From Nitrosomonas sp. (lineage in GTDB: Bacteria; Pseudomonadota; Gammaproteobacteria; Burkholderiales; Nitrosomonadaceae), in the NCBI GenBank assembly GCA_021774195.1, contig JAJFJJ010000095.1, positions 1 to 64,000 of the forward strand: a stretch of DNA of 64,000 nucleotides. The letters are read 5' to 3'. The notes under the pieces are model-generated. The model made no database searches. It saw only the letters and a program-made list of their open reading frames with translations, and was not told where the DNA came from. A program made the translations under genes and the position numbers. How positions within the stretch are numbered: position 1 is the stretch's first letter; each line of letters starts with the position of its first letter. Of this stretch, positions 8,488 to 17,836 are shown piece after piece.

Positions 8488-8532
8488 AGGGCCAGGTCTA
8501 GAATCGTAGCCTACATATCTAGACCTGGCCCT
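8488..8532. repeat. 45-nt hairpin repeat F, copy 3
   Basis: Same sequence as copy 1 over the 45-nt core and the following TGTTTTGCTG. On the minus strand it supplies the last codons and the stop of the neighbouring RelE-type gene, so the repeat appears to have cut that gene. Confidence 0.9.
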
Positions 8533-8714
8533 GTTTTGCTGTATGAGCCTATTCTAATACGCCAAACATCTCTGCCAGATAGTTTTTTGCTTCCTTGGGG
8601 AAACGGATCATTTGATAAATTTTTTATCTTGGCAATAATACTTTCTTGATATTTGGAGGGGATCCTTGCCAAAGATCTCTGAGCGCTTTTTTTAATCTTT
8701 ATGGCATAAGTCAC
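8511..8714 (-). pseudogene. RelE-type toxin truncated by repeat F
   Basis: 67 residues against the usual 85-90. The N-terminus is a good RelE (YAIKIKKSAQRSLARIPSKY, then LSGRDVWRIRIGSYS). After RIGSY, family members continue with R-x-x-Y-x-I and a C-terminal catalytic strand. Here the reading enters repeat F and ends KTGPGLDM-stop, all encoded by the hairpin. The catalytic C-terminal residues are lost, so activity is unlikely. It overlaps the antitoxin gene by four bases. Confidence 0.85.
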
Positions 8715-8917
8715 TTGACAATGCCAGCTTTGATTTCATCTACCGCTTGTTCAAATGGAATAGTCTCTTCTTCCTCCAACTTTGATGCGTCGTAAGCTCT
8801 AATATCATCAAGTTCTTCCATTTCTTCAAGGATACTGTTCCACTCATCAATAAGTATTACTACAGCTTTCTTATTTGATCTTTCGTCAACAATATATTCT
8901 GGATGGAATTCAATCAT
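8711..8917 (-). CDS. Phd/RelB-type antitoxin
   Basis: 68 residues. FHPEYIVDERSNKKAVVILI followed by EWNSILEEMEELDDIRAYD resembles the Phd/YefM-like antitoxins that pair with RelE. The start has a GGAG site at good spacing. A family A element begins only 23 bases upstream of its ATG, so any promoter must lie inside the element or be lost. Its toxin partner is truncated, so this is probably an orphan antitoxin. Confidence 0.78.
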   Translation of the reverse strand: MIEFHPEYIVDERSNKKAVVILIDEWNSILEEMEELDDIRAYDASKLEEEETIPFEQAVDEIKAGIVK

Positions 8918-8940
8918 GGCTATCTCCTAAATACAATTTA

Positions 8941-9170
8941 ACCTAGAATCCTCAGTTGGATGGTGCTTAGAATGCATTGTTGTTTATTTCTGGCAAGGCG
9001 CAGTGAGGCGTGAACTAGTTCACAACGAATTGCAACGCAGCAAAAGATAAAGAACAGTGTGCTATAAGCATCATAGCGTGGTTCACCTTTAGGGCGTGAC
9101 ATCTGACAAAATATTTGTTCCATTTCATAAGACTGGCCAATGTCGAAGCGATCAACTGAGGAATTTAGGT
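8941..9170. mobile_element. MITE family A, copy upstream of a relE-type operon
   Basis: 230 bases, ACCTAGAATCCTCAGTTGG to CAACTGAGGAATTTAGGT, inverted relative to the copy at 30661. Flanking triplets are TTA (8938-8940) and TCA (9171-9173), both TNA but not identical, so the duplication has decayed or a different copy was exchanged. It displaces the upstream region of the antitoxin gene. Confidence 0.88.
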
Positions 9171-9357
9171 TCAATGTAAAATCCTTAAAAAAGCACCGAA
9201 TAATTCCGGACCAAATGAATGATGAGATAAAATTTTTCAAATTGAGGCACTAATTACTGATAAAGCCAGTGTGCCATCAACTTTATATTGACACATATGA
9301 TGGACTGTTAGCCCTGCCATCTATCGCTTTTCATGGAATACGCAGATTTACTCCAAC

Positions 9358-10773
9358 CTACGTCCGCCGATAATTATCCTCAAAGCGAACAATATCATCT
9401 TCTCCCAGATAAGAACCCGATTGCACCTCAATAATGTGTAGCGGCACCTTGCCTGGATTTTCCAATCGATGCGTCGTTCCAAGCGGGATATACGTCGATT
9501 GATTTTCCGTCAACAATTCTTCAACGTCATTACGAATGACACGAGCCGTTCCAGAGACAACCACCCAATGTTCCGCACGATGATGATGCATTTGTAACGA
9601 AAGCTTCTCCCCCGGTTTAACCATGATTCGCTTGACCTGAAACCTTTGCCCCATATCGATACCCTCATACCAACCCCAAGGGCGAAACACACGAGTATGG
9701 AATTCATGCTCTCTACGACTATTTTTTTTCAGGAAATCGGTCACTTTTTTTACATCCTGAGCACGGTCTTTTTCAACAACCAACACCGCATCACTGGTTT
9801 CCACAACAAGCAAATCTTTGGCGCCAATCACGGCAACCATACGCGACTCTGCACGAACCAGACTGTCGTTAACATTATCAAGATAAACATCACCGCGCAC
9901 CACATTACCACTATCATCCTTATCGCCGACTTCCCACAACGCCGACCAAGCACCGATATCATCCCAACCAATATCCGTTGGAATTACAGCCGCATTCTCA
10001 GTATGTTCCATCACCGCATAATCAATAGAATCAGCAGGACAAGCAGCGAATGCATCCGAATCTAGGCGACAAAAATCAAGATCATCCGACCCTTCATCCA
10101 GAGCCTGCTCACAGGCATTTAGAATATCCGGACGGAATTTTTTCAGCTCATCAAGGAATTGCTGGCAAGAAAAAAGGAACATACCACTGTTCCAGAAATA
10201 ATCACCGCTAGCAAGAAATTTTTCAGCATTATCAAGATCCGGTTTCTCTACAAATCGATTCACGCGATGCACACCACCCTGATTAAGCACTTCACCAAAC
10301 TGTATGTAACCATAACCGGTTTCTGGTGCATCTGGGACAATACCGAAAGTCGCTAGAGACCCATCTTTAACGGCCTGCAAACCGACATCAATCGCATGAT
10401 GAAAAGCCACCGTATCGCGTATCAAATGATCTGCTGGCAGCAGTAACATCACCGCGTCCGGGTCACGTTTGAGTAACGCAAGCGCAGCGATAGCGGCAGC
10501 TGGTGCAGTATTCCGCCCAACTGGCTCAAGATAAATACCAATCGGCGTCACATCAATTTCACGCATTTGTTCAGCGATTAAAAAACGATGATCATTATTA
10601 CAAACGATTAACGGCTGACCGATCTGCGCATGACCAGCGAGGCGCTGCACGGTATCTTGCACCATAGTACGCTCAGAAGCCAACGCCAGCAGTTGTTTTG
10701 GCAACGCAGTACGAGACATGGGCCATAGACGAGTACCAGATCCACCAGATAGAATAACGGGATATAGAGTCAT
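9358..10773 (-). CDS. manC: Mannose-1-phosphate guanylyltransferase / mannose-6-phosphate isomerase, copy 2
   Basis: 471 residues. All ManC signatures are in their usual form: LSGGSGTRLWPMSR, RFVEKP, and in the isomerase half LSLQMHHHRAEHW and SGTARVIRN. It makes GDP-mannose for the Gmd/Fcl/aminotransferase branch. It is upstream-adjacent to fcl (117 bases apart, same strand), which makes it the operonic copy and the more likely functional one. About 45 bases upstream of the start also resemble the region before copy 1, so the duplication extends slightly beyond the gene. Confidence 0.95.
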   Translation of the reverse strand: MTLYPVILSGGSGTRLWPMSRTALPKQLLALASERTMVQDTVQRLAGHAQIGQPLIVCNNDHRFLIAEQMREIDVTPIGIYLEPVGRNTAPAAAIAALALLKRDPDAVMLLLPADHLIRDTVAFHHAIDVGLQAVKDGSLATFGIVPDAPETGYGYIQFGEVLNQGGVHRVNRFVEKPDLDNAEKFLASGDYFWNSGMFLFSCQQFLDELKKFRPDILNACEQALDEGSDDLDFCRLDSDAFAACPADSIDYAVMEHTENAAVIPTDIGWDDIGAWSALWEVGDKDDSGNVVRGDVYLDNVNDSLVRAESRMVAVIGAKDLLVVETSDAVLVVEKDRAQDVKKVTDFLKKNSRREHEFHTRVFRPWGWYEGIDMGQRFQVKRIMVKPGEKLSLQMHHHRAEHWVVVSGTARVIRNDVEELLTENQSTYIPLGTTHRLENPGKVPLHIIEVQSGSYLGEDDIVRFEDNYRRT

Positions 10774-10889
10774 AGTATCAGACCAAAAAAATTACAATAA
10801 TTTAGATTTAGTTACAATGTCTTACCTGAATCACATCTCTATTTCTCATTAACAAACTAAGACGTGTCATTTTAATAGAGATTTTCGGA

Positions 10890-11849
10890 TCACATCATGG
10901 ACGCTTGATACCAGCGATACGCATCCTCAAGACCTTCACGAAGTTTGATTTTCGCTTGCCAGCCCATGTTCGTCAATCGTGACACATCCATCAATTTACG
11001 CGGTGTACCGTCTGGTTTGCTTGAATCAAACACAATGCTTCCAGAAAAACCGGTTATTTCCGCAATTAATCCGGCAAGCTCGGCTATCGTCACATCCTGC
11101 CCCGTACCAACATTAATATGCGACAACATCGGCTGTGTATTCGCTTCGTAATCCGCCAATGGCAAATCCAATACAAAAAGCGATGCCTCAGCCATATCAT
11201 CTACATGCAAAAATTCACGGTAAGGCTTGCCACTCCCCCAGATCACAACTTCCGGCGCTCCTGTCGCTACAGCCTCGTGAAACCGTCGTATCAAAGCTGG
11301 TACCACATGACTATTTTCCGGATGAAAATTATCGCCCGGCCCATATAAATTAGTCGGCATAACACTACGGTAATCCACACCATACTGCCGGTTATAGCTT
11401 TCACATAGCTTAATACCGGCAATCTTAGCGATTGCATATGGTTCGTTGGTTGGTTCCAGCATTCCTGTTAGAAGGCTATCCTCACTCATTGGCTGCGGGG
11501 CAAGTTTGGGATAAACACATGAACTTCCCAGCAATAACAAACGATTCACCCCTGCCTCCCAGGCCTGATGCACAACATTACATTCCATCATCATGTTCTG
11601 GTAAATGAATTCAGCGGGATACGTGTTATTCGCATGGATTCCACCAACCTTTGCCGCAGCCAGTATCACCACATCAGGACATTCACTTGAAAAGAAATCT
11701 CGTACTTGAGCTTGTTCAATTAGATCTAGTTCAGCGTGCGTGCGGGTAATCAGTTCAATTGCCTCACCACTTTCTTGCCTTGCTTGCAAACGCCGTATAA
11801 TGGCCGACCCAACCATACCCCTATGTCCTGCCACATAAATCTTTGTCAT
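10890..11849 (-). CDS. fcl: GDP-L-fucose synthase
   Basis: 319 residues, normal length for the epimerase/reductase that turns GDP-4-keto-6-deoxymannose into GDP-L-fucose with NADPH. The Rossmann motif is [16 protein letters not shown], the catalytic Tyr-Lys pair is in PYAIAKIAG, and [11 protein letters not shown] supplies the Ser of the triad. Substrate from Gmd (26706-27797). The start overlaps nothing; eight bases separate it from the upstream MNT gene, so the two may be co-transcribed. Confidence 0.95.
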   Translation of the reverse strand: MTKIYVAGHRGMVGSAIIRRLQARQESGEAIELITRTHAELDLIEQAQVRDFFSSECPDVVILAAAKVGGIHANNTYPAEFIYQNMMMECNVVHQAWEAGVNRLLLLGSSCVYPKLAPQPMSEDSLLTGMLEPTNEPYAIAKIAGIKLCESYNRQYGVDYRSVMPTNLYGPGDNFHPENSHVVPALIRRFHEAVATGAPEVVIWGSGKPYREFLHVDDMAEASLFVLDLPLADYEANTQPMLSHINVGTGQDVTIAELAGLIAEITGFSGSIVFDSSKPDGTPRKLMDVSRLTNMGWQAKIKLREGLEDAYRWYQASMM

Positions 11850-11857
11850 TATTTAAC

Positions 11858-12184
11858 CTATAAAAAAAGAGGTGCAACGCTGAATGGCTTGACATCCAAA
11901 CGTGTCGCATCTGTATACGCAATGGTTTGGAATGGCGTTAGCTCAGTGTTCCGCACATAAACCAGAATGTCCACCGTCAAACCAAGTGCTTGCTCCAGTC
12001 CCATTTTTATTTTTGCCTGTTCGATTCTGAGAAGCCGCCGATCCACTTCAAGCAGAATATCAACATCCCCACCTCTAGCCTGGTCGTTCAAACGGGAGTC
12101 AAACAAATATACCGCCGCAGTATCACCGAAAGAGCGTGATACAACCTGGGTGATAATTTGGACTTGTTTTGTTGTCAGTCGCAT
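11858..12184 (-). CDS. MNT-type nucleotidyltransferase, orphan and degenerate
   Basis: 108 residues from the ATG at 12184 (MRLTTKQVQIITQVV, the usual start of these proteins); the frame stays open upstream but without a good start. MNT antitoxins of HEPN-MNT pairs carry GSR followed about ten residues later by D-x-D. Here the block reads YLFDSRLNDQARGGDVDILL, with the motif Gly replaced by Asp but the DxD kept. No HEPN partner lies downstream; fcl does. The substitution and lack of partner suggest a decaying gene. Its C-terminus is repeated as a fragment at 5431-5519. Confidence 0.75.
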   Translation of the reverse strand: MRLTTKQVQIITQVVSRSFGDTAAVYLFDSRLNDQARGGDVDILLEVDRRLLRIEQAKIKMGLEQALGLTVDILVYVRNTELTPFQTIAYTDATRLDVKPFSVAPLFL

Positions 12185-12293
12185 ATTGCGGTTCAATCCA
12201 CCTGGATTCGCTTCACCCAAATTTCTGATAATACACCGTATGGATTCTGCTAATTCATGATCAATAGGGTTTTGTCAGAATATTAGAGGCCAC

Positions 12294-13241
12294 TTACATT
12301 GAATCAATCATCCTGCTTAAACCATCTTCTATCGTATAAGGCGCCTTAAATCTCATGGACTGAAGATTTTTTGTTTCCACAACTGTGCTTGCACAAAATT
12401 TCTTAATTCGAACACTGCTCAAAGGTAACTTCTTTCCTGATACAAGAGCTAATACGTCAAAAAAATATCCAGCAACCAAGCCTAAAGTATAAGGAATCGT
12501 AATATTACCCTCTGATTTAACGCCTAATTTAGTTTGCAAAAAACCAACTAATTCCTTCGTCGAAAGATCAGGTTTATCCGCATAGTTAATAAGTTGTAAA
12601 GAAACAGGAAGATCAGCACAATCCATTAGAAACTTTGTGATATTCCCAATATAAGCCATAGATTTTTTATTTTTCCCGTTCCCAACCATAAAAAATCTTT
12701 TCTTTCTAATCTGGTCAATTAAGTTAAATACATTACCAATATTATTTTCACCAAAAATTACTGATGGTCTGACAATAATCAATGCCCTATCTTTACCCCT
12801 TTTATACCACTCACAAAAAACCTTTTCAGCTTGCAGCTTACTTTTACCATAATCATTAAACGGAGCAACAATACTATCCTCCTTAGTACTTTTAGCATTC
12901 AATGGATATACTGCAACAGAGCTAATAAATATTATTTTTTTTATATTGTTATGTTCAGTAGCGTAAGTAAGATTTTCTGCCCCCCCCACATTGACATCAT
13001 AATAAAGACTCACAGGTGAAACATCATCTCGATGCTCAGCTGCAAGCATATAAACAATGTCTATTCCATCAAGCGCTTTAACTAAGTCTTCTTTTTTTCT
13101 AACATCACCAATAATTGTTAGCGAAGGATAGGCCTCACTTTTTACTTTATCGTAAATTTGAACTTTATGGCCTGCTTTCAACAATGTGCCAACTAATCTA
13201 GTACCAACAAAGCCACTTCCTCCAACTATCAAACATTTCAT
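12294..13241 (-). CDS. NAD-dependent epimerase/dehydratase (extended SDR)
   Basis: 315 residues. LIVGGSGFVGTRLVGTLL is the N-terminal NAD-binding motif, IIFISSVAVYP supplies Ser, and NDYGKSKLQAEKVF the YxxxK catalytic pair. The C-terminal domain is typical of nucleotide-sugar or lipid-linked sugar reductases and epimerases. The exact substrate cannot be read. Three bases separate it from the glycosyltransferase gene upstream, so they form an operon. It may finish a sugar precursor or reduce an undecaprenyl-linked sugar. Confidence 0.85.
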   Translation of the reverse strand: MKCLIVGGSGFVGTRLVGTLLKAGHKVQIYDKVKSEAYPSLTIIGDVRKKEDLVKALDGIDIVYMLAAEHRDDVSPVSLYYDVNVGGAENLTYATEHNNIKKIIFISSVAVYPLNAKSTKEDSIVAPFNDYGKSKLQAEKVFCEWYKRGKDRALIIVRPSVIFGENNIGNVFNLIDQIRKKRFFMVGNGKNKKSMAYIGNITKFLMDCADLPVSLQLINYADKPDLSTKELVGFLQTKLGVKSEGNITIPYTLGLVAGYFFDVLALVSGKKLPLSSVRIKKFCASTVVETKNLQSMRFKAPYTIEDGLSRMIDSM

Positions 13242-13244
13242 GCT

Positions 13245-14474
13245 TCACACCCTCTCAATCAAGTTTCTATATTTTTCAGAAATCACATTTAGTGTGTATT
13301 TATCGTCAAATGCTTTTCTCGCATTTAGCGACTTACAACGAAGCAAATTTGTATCGGCTGAATACATTAGAATCTTCTCTGCCAACTGTTTACAATCGCC
13401 CGGATATACATTTTCGCCGCAATCATTTTTTATAATTTCACGAGAAGTCTCCGTTTTCTTATCAGCAATACTGATAACCGCCTTTCCAGAAGCCAATACT
13501 CCATAAAGCTTACTAGGCACACACAAGCCTGTTATTTCTTCTTTAAGCGAAATTAAGGCCAAATCACAGGCGGTTAAAGTAAGAGGGAGTTTTTCAAATG
13601 GCTGGAAAGGTTTTAAAGTAATATTTTTAAGTTTATGTTTATCAATCACATGCTGAATATTTGGTAATTGACCTCCTTCACCAATAAATAAAAAATGCAC
13701 TTTTTTATTATCTTTTAATATTTTTGCTGCTCCAAGCATAGTTTCAAAGTCGTGGAATAAGCCCAAATTACCAGAATACTGAACAACAAACTTATCATTT
13801 AACCCCCACTCGATTAATTGAGGATGATTTTCTCTTGGATATGGCTTGATGAAGTTACCATCCGCCCAATTCTCTATCACTTCAATTTTTTCTTGATGAT
13901 GCTTGCTTATTTCAGCGTCAATAACTGCCTTCATACAGGAACCAAGAACAACAATTTTTGAAGCCCTTGCATATGAAAACCGATTTAATTTTTTCCACAA
14001 TTTCTCAATCATCGACCCCTCTTTAATCTTTCCAAGCTTGACTGCCACATCGGGGTAGACATCATGAATAATCAGAACATATTTTGTTCCACGTATCAAA
14101 TTATTGACACATGCAACCCAAAGCAAAAGAGGAGGGTTTGTTACTGTAATAAGGACATCAGCCTGACGTCTGAAAAGAAGATTAAATAATGCTGATAATG
14201 TAAAGCTAGCTGTGTTTATTATTCGACCTATTGTCGTATTTTTATTTAACTTTGTTGACCAAACTCTTTTAATACAAACACCATTATGTTCAACCATTTT
14301 AGGCAGCAATTTTTTTACCAATAAGTAAGCTGGTTGCCCAGCCAACCCATCAACCATGTACTCTGCTTGTTTTAGCTTAAATGCAATCCCTGAGAGCAAA
14401 ACAGATGTTGCCATTTCTTCAGGCCAGAAATAATGCGACAAAAATAGAATTGATTTTTTTTCTTGTTTTTTCAA
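13245..14474 (-). CDS. Glycosyltransferase family 4-like (WbuB-type)
   Basis: 409 residues. SILFLSHYFWPEEMATSVLL opens a GT-B fold N-terminal domain; VLIIHDVYPDVAVKLG, VQYSGNLGLFHDFETML and KLYGVLASGKAVISI are the donor-site blocks seen in WbuB-like transferases. It probably adds a sugar to the lipid-linked repeat unit on the inner membrane face. It is followed directly by the epimerase gene (three-base gap). The coding DNA is visibly more AT-rich than the flanking housekeeping genes. Confidence 0.88.
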   Translation of the reverse strand: MKKQEKKSILFLSHYFWPEEMATSVLLSGIAFKLKQAEYMVDGLAGQPAYLLVKKLLPKMVEHNGVCIKRVWSTKLNKNTTIGRIINTASFTLSALFNLLFRRQADVLITVTNPPLLLWVACVNNLIRGTKYVLIIHDVYPDVAVKLGKIKEGSMIEKLWKKLNRFSYARASKIVVLGSCMKAVIDAEISKHHQEKIEVIENWADGNFIKPYPRENHPQLIEWGLNDKFVVQYSGNLGLFHDFETMLGAAKILKDNKKVHFLFIGEGGQLPNIQHVIDKHKLKNITLKPFQPFEKLPLTLTACDLALISLKEEITGLCVPSKLYGVLASGKAVISIADKKTETSREIIKNDCGENVYPGDCKQLAEKILMYSADTNLLRCKSLNARKAFDDKYTLNVISEKYRNLIERV

Positions 14475-14553
14475 TGTGATTACCTACGAAAATATATCAT
14501 TAGATAAATTTGAAACTCGCGATTACAGCATTAAAATTTTTTTAACCCATAAT

Positions 14554-15489
14554 CTACCATTCATCATTACTATAGAAACAAGATGAAATTGGTTCAACGG
14601 CAGCCCTAATATAATTTATATCTTCTGATGAAAGCTTTCTTTTCCATGCATAAGCATTAGCTTTACTATCCCTTTTATGTGTGTGAACACTCCGCGCATC
14701 CCGAGGATTAGATGAGCTAGTCGTTTTCAAAAGTACTTCTCTTGTTTTCTCACCATATTCAATTTGCATATGCTGAAAAACGATTGAGAAATTATGAAAT
14801 GGATCTATTGACAAGTCTTCATGTTTGACAAATAACCATTCATTGTGATGTTTCTCTTTCAATTTGTTTATTTGAGAATGTGTGATTTTCCATAACAGAA
14901 TCGCTTGATCTAATAAAGATTTTTCTTTTATTGAATACTCATATATTTCATCATGAAAGTTAACAAGTTCATTTTTCATAAGTAAATCTTGCATTAGAAA
15001 ATGAGAAAATGGATGCCCCCATCCAACTCTAAGGATGCTATTTACAAAAGCTGCAGGATGCCTAATTAACACCAAAACATCCGAATTAAATGTTGAATAA
15101 AACCATTCACTAGAAAAAAGAGCCAATGGGTCTTTGATTATTGTTCTGTATTCATCACGCCTCATAATCTGCGCGGTCATATTTAATTTCGCGTATTTAA
15201 AAAAACGTCCTAGTGATTTTATTGAGTTAACCATTTGCAACGCTTTCGAATAGTTAAACGAAAAAGAAATCATTTGCTCCAACAACTTTTTACAATTCAA
15301 ATCACCGGTATCGCTGATACAATAATACCAATAAGGAAAAAGACCAAGATTAAATGGATTATTAATATTAAATGGCTCTTGCAGGTAGGATGTTCTAGGT
15401 GCAGATGCTACTACTTTCCCGACCCAAGTTGTACCCGATCGATGTGCCCCAACAATAAGTATTGGTTTATTTAAGCTCACCTTATTCAA
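14554..15489 (-). CDS. Sulfotransferase (PAPS-dependent), first of three
   Basis: About 311 residues. The 5'-phosphosulfate-binding loop is ILIVGAHRSGTTWVGKV, and the 3'-phosphate site is VLVLIRHPAAFVNSILRVGW. Such enzymes move sulfate from PAPS to a hydroxyl or amine of a carbohydrate. No ATG opens the frame: TTG at 15489 or GTG at 15480 are the candidates, and neither has a clear Shine-Dalgarno. It precedes the glycosyltransferase/epimerase pair on the same strand. Polysaccharide sulfation is inferred from context. Confidence 0.85.
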   Translation of the reverse strand: MNKVSLNKPILIVGAHRSGTTWVGKVVASAPRTSYLQEPFNINNPFNLGLFPYWYYCISDTGDLNCKKLLEQMISFSFNYSKALQMVNSIKSLGRFFKYAKLNMTAQIMRRDEYRTIIKDPLALFSSEWFYSTFNSDVLVLIRHPAAFVNSILRVGWGHPFSHFLMQDLLMKNELVNFHDEIYEYSIKEKSLLDQAILLWKITHSQINKLKEKHHNEWLFVKHEDLSIDPFHNFSIVFQHMQIEYGEKTREVLLKTTSSSNPRDARSVHTHKRDSKANAYAWKRKLSSEDINYIRAAVEPISSCFYSNDEW

Positions 15490-16563
15490 TTCAATTTATT
15501 GAGTTCTAAAAATCGCCAGAAAGTAAAGTATCACAGCATCCTGGTGCAGTCTGGCGCAACTAATAATATCAAGTTCACTCACAAACAACATTGACATAGC
15601 AGTTACCCTTCCAGGACAACCATGATTTTACAATGCATTTCTGAATTCATTGTAGATTAATACACTTTATGTATTTATCCATTGCCCATCCGACTCTTGC
15701 GTAAATAAAGACCTATATCATCAACACCATATTTGCCTGACCCAATTACCGAAAGTCTTACAGTCTGCACTTAAATTTTGTACCAGCTCAGTTAGAAGAC
15801 AAACCAAACTTAATGCCAAGACTACCATTACATCTTTGGTTTCTTGATTGTACTTTTTCATCTTCCTAGTTCTTTTATTTTTAAATCAATAGGATTCCGT
15901 TAAAAAACATTGTCATCACATAGTACGCAACTAACATAAGCATAGGAGTTTAACAACATACAATACAAGTCAAGATATGCAGAAATATTGTTTTATGCAA
16001 AGATCCATCATGAACAACATATTCATAAATGGTTGAGAACTAACGCTACATCTCAATTAATAATCGTAACTACTCACTCCACATTTCCTAAGCCTTGCTT
16101 GCCAAAGTAATTCAGACTGTATTCGACGGGCTTAGTAAGACTTTAACTTTATATATCTTCTTCTTTACGATAAAATTTTGCTAACTCTTATAAACCTATC
16201 CTTTCATTCTAATAAAAATTTGGGCTAAGTAATGTGAGAAAACTCACAGACAAAGTATGAAAAATCATCCTGAATGAATGGACTTTAGACGAAGAAAGCC
16301 GACACTTGGCTTACTTAATCGCTCAGATCGGAGCAACAATATATCAGCCACGAATATTACGGTAACCTGTCTATTATGAAAATGGAGCAGAGCATAAGCC
16401 AAAAAGGAAATTGCTAGGATAACTCCCCGACAGAATGAATCGCCCCGGGTTTACAGGAGACACTATTTCTTGAGAGGATAGTGTTATGGGCACCTCTAAA
16501 AATTCAAGTTGCAAAAATGGTTCATCCGGTAAACGCGTACTTATACCCTCAACCGACTGGAGC
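15490..16563. other. Non-coding gap left of the IS3 element
   Basis: About 1.07 kb, strongly AT-rich, without a supported gene. At 16488 the bases GGGCACCTCTAAAAATTCA match the end of family C, but the rest of that element is missing. Decayed sequence is likely. Confidence 0.5.
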
Positions 16564-16630
16564 TGAAGTGGTACCGCAAAATTGGACAAGTTGTTAAGCT
16601 CTGATATGTGATAAATAGAGAGAGACAATC

Positions 16631-16912
16631 ATGAGCAAGAAACGCACACAATATTCACAAGGATTCAAAGCCAAAATAGCGTTGGCGGCAATACGTGGAG
16701 AAGAGACGGTACCGCAATTAGCCGCTCGTTATCATATCCATCCCACGCAGATTAATAGCTGGAAACGTCAATTAATTGAAAAAGCCGGTGATCTGTTTGG
16801 CAAGAATAATGACGCCAATAATAAAAGCGGTCACAGTGCCGACGACTTACATCGCGTGATTGGGCAATTGACGGTAGAACGTGATTTTTTAGCCAGAAAG
16901 CTCGATCATTAA
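16631..16912 (+). CDS. IS3-family transposase OrfA
   Basis: 93 residues. The helix-turn-helix (YSQGFKAKIALAAIRGEE, then LAARYHIHPTQINSWKRQ) and a leucine-rich tail (LTVERDFLARKL) are typical of IS3 OrfA. A canonical slippery heptamer T-TTT-TTA at 16885-16891 lies in the zero frame near its end. A -1 slip there leads straight into the orfB frame, reading SQKARSLSVAKRKTMIG, so the active transposase is an OrfAB fusion. Confidence 0.92.
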   Translation: MSKKRTQYSQGFKAKIALAAIRGEETVPQLAARYHIHPTQINSWKRQLIEKAGDLFGKNNDANNKSGHSADDLHRVIGQLTVERDFLARKLDH

Positions 16913-16932
16913 GTGTTGCCAAGCGCAAAACA

Positions 16933-17760
16933 ATGATTGGGCGCCACGGAAAACTAAGCCAATCCCGTCAATGCCATTTACTGGGTGTTGCACGCTCGAC
17001 GTATTATTATCAGCCACACCCCACAGATGAGGGTGAATTGATTTTGCTGCGTCAAATGGATGAGCAGTATTTGAAAACACCGCAGTATGGTTCACGCAGT
17101 TATGCTACGTGGTTCAGGCGTCAGGGAATTGTGATAGGTCGTAAGAAAGCAACTTCAATGATGAAGATGCTGGGCATTATTAGCACAGCACCAAAGCCCA
17201 AAACCAGTATTGTGGCCAAGCAACACAAGAGGTATCCCTATCTGCTCAAAGGCAAGGCCATCAATCGTCCCAACCAAGTTTGGGCGACTGATATCACCTA
17301 CGTGCCGATGGCAAAAGGTTTTGGTTATCTTGTGGCCATCAAGGACTGGTATTCGCGTAAAGTACTGAGTTGGCGCTTATCTAACACACTGGACGCTGAT
17401 TTCTGTGTCCAGGCTTTGGAGGCTGCCATCCAGGATCATGGCTGTCCACAAATCATGAATAGTGATCAAGGTGTGCAGTTTACCAGTGAGGCATTTACAT
17501 CAACACTAAAAGCCAATGGTATACAGATCAGCATGGATGGCAAGGGCTGCTACTATGACAATATTTTCGTTGAACGACTATGGCGTACAGTCAAGTATGA
17601 ACACCTATACACTCAGGAGTTCAGCAATCTAAAGGAGGTAAGGAAAAGTTTAAATGTTTGGTTCAACTGGTACAATCAGGAGCAATTTCATCAAAAGCTT
17701 GATGATCTAACACCAGATGAAGTTTACTATCAGAAACATGCAATTCCTCAGGCTGCCTGA
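16933..17760 (+). CDS. IS3-family transposase OrfB (DDE integrase domain)
   Basis: 275 residues from the first ATG, although the functional protein is the frameshift fusion with OrfA. The DDE triad is visible: Asp in VWATDITYVPMA, Asp in IMNSDQGVQFTS, and Glu in DNIFVERLWRTVKYE. The C-terminal block VWFNWYNQEQFHQKLDDLTP is also standard. No stop or frameshift interrupts it, so the element should still be active and could act on related remnants. Confidence 0.92.
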   Translation: MIGRHGKLSQSRQCHLLGVARSTYYYQPHPTDEGELILLRQMDEQYLKTPQYGSRSYATWFRRQGIVIGRKKATSMMKMLGIISTAPKPKTSIVAKQHKRYPYLLKGKAINRPNQVWATDITYVPMAKGFGYLVAIKDWYSRKVLSWRLSNTLDADFCVQALEAAIQDHGCPQIMNSDQGVQFTSEAFTSTLKANGIQISMDGKGCYYDNIFVERLWRTVKYEHLYTQEFSNLKEVRKSLNVWFNWYNQEQFHQKLDDLTPDEVYYQKHAIPQAA

Positions 17761-17836
17761 GCTTGATTAACCAACCATGTTAGAGCTTAATTTATCTTCA
17801 GGTTGTCTCGTTAAAGGGAACCACTTCAGTATATTT

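Larger units (their letters stand above)
16564..17828 (+). mobile_element. IS3-family insertion sequence, apparently complete
   Basis: 1265 bases from TGAAGTGGTACC on the left to GGAACCACTTCA on the right, the TG...CA ends of IS3-family elements. It carries orfA and orfB with a -1 frameshift site. No target duplication is visible: the left flank is GGAGC and the right flank GTATA. The right flank is an end remnant of a different IS3-type element. It lies between two sulfotransferase genes. Confidence 0.88.

Noticed and set aside
6777-8532. TA cassettes between hairpins F as an integron cassette array (attC sites)
   Set aside because: The units lack the R'' and R' boxes (RYYYAAC/GTTRRRY), the hairpin is perfect and lacks extrahelical bases, there is no integrase, and the cassettes face both ways.
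16374-16628. Minus-strand frame of 84 codons before the IS3 element
   Set aside because: It runs through the IS left end and has no start site or family pattern.
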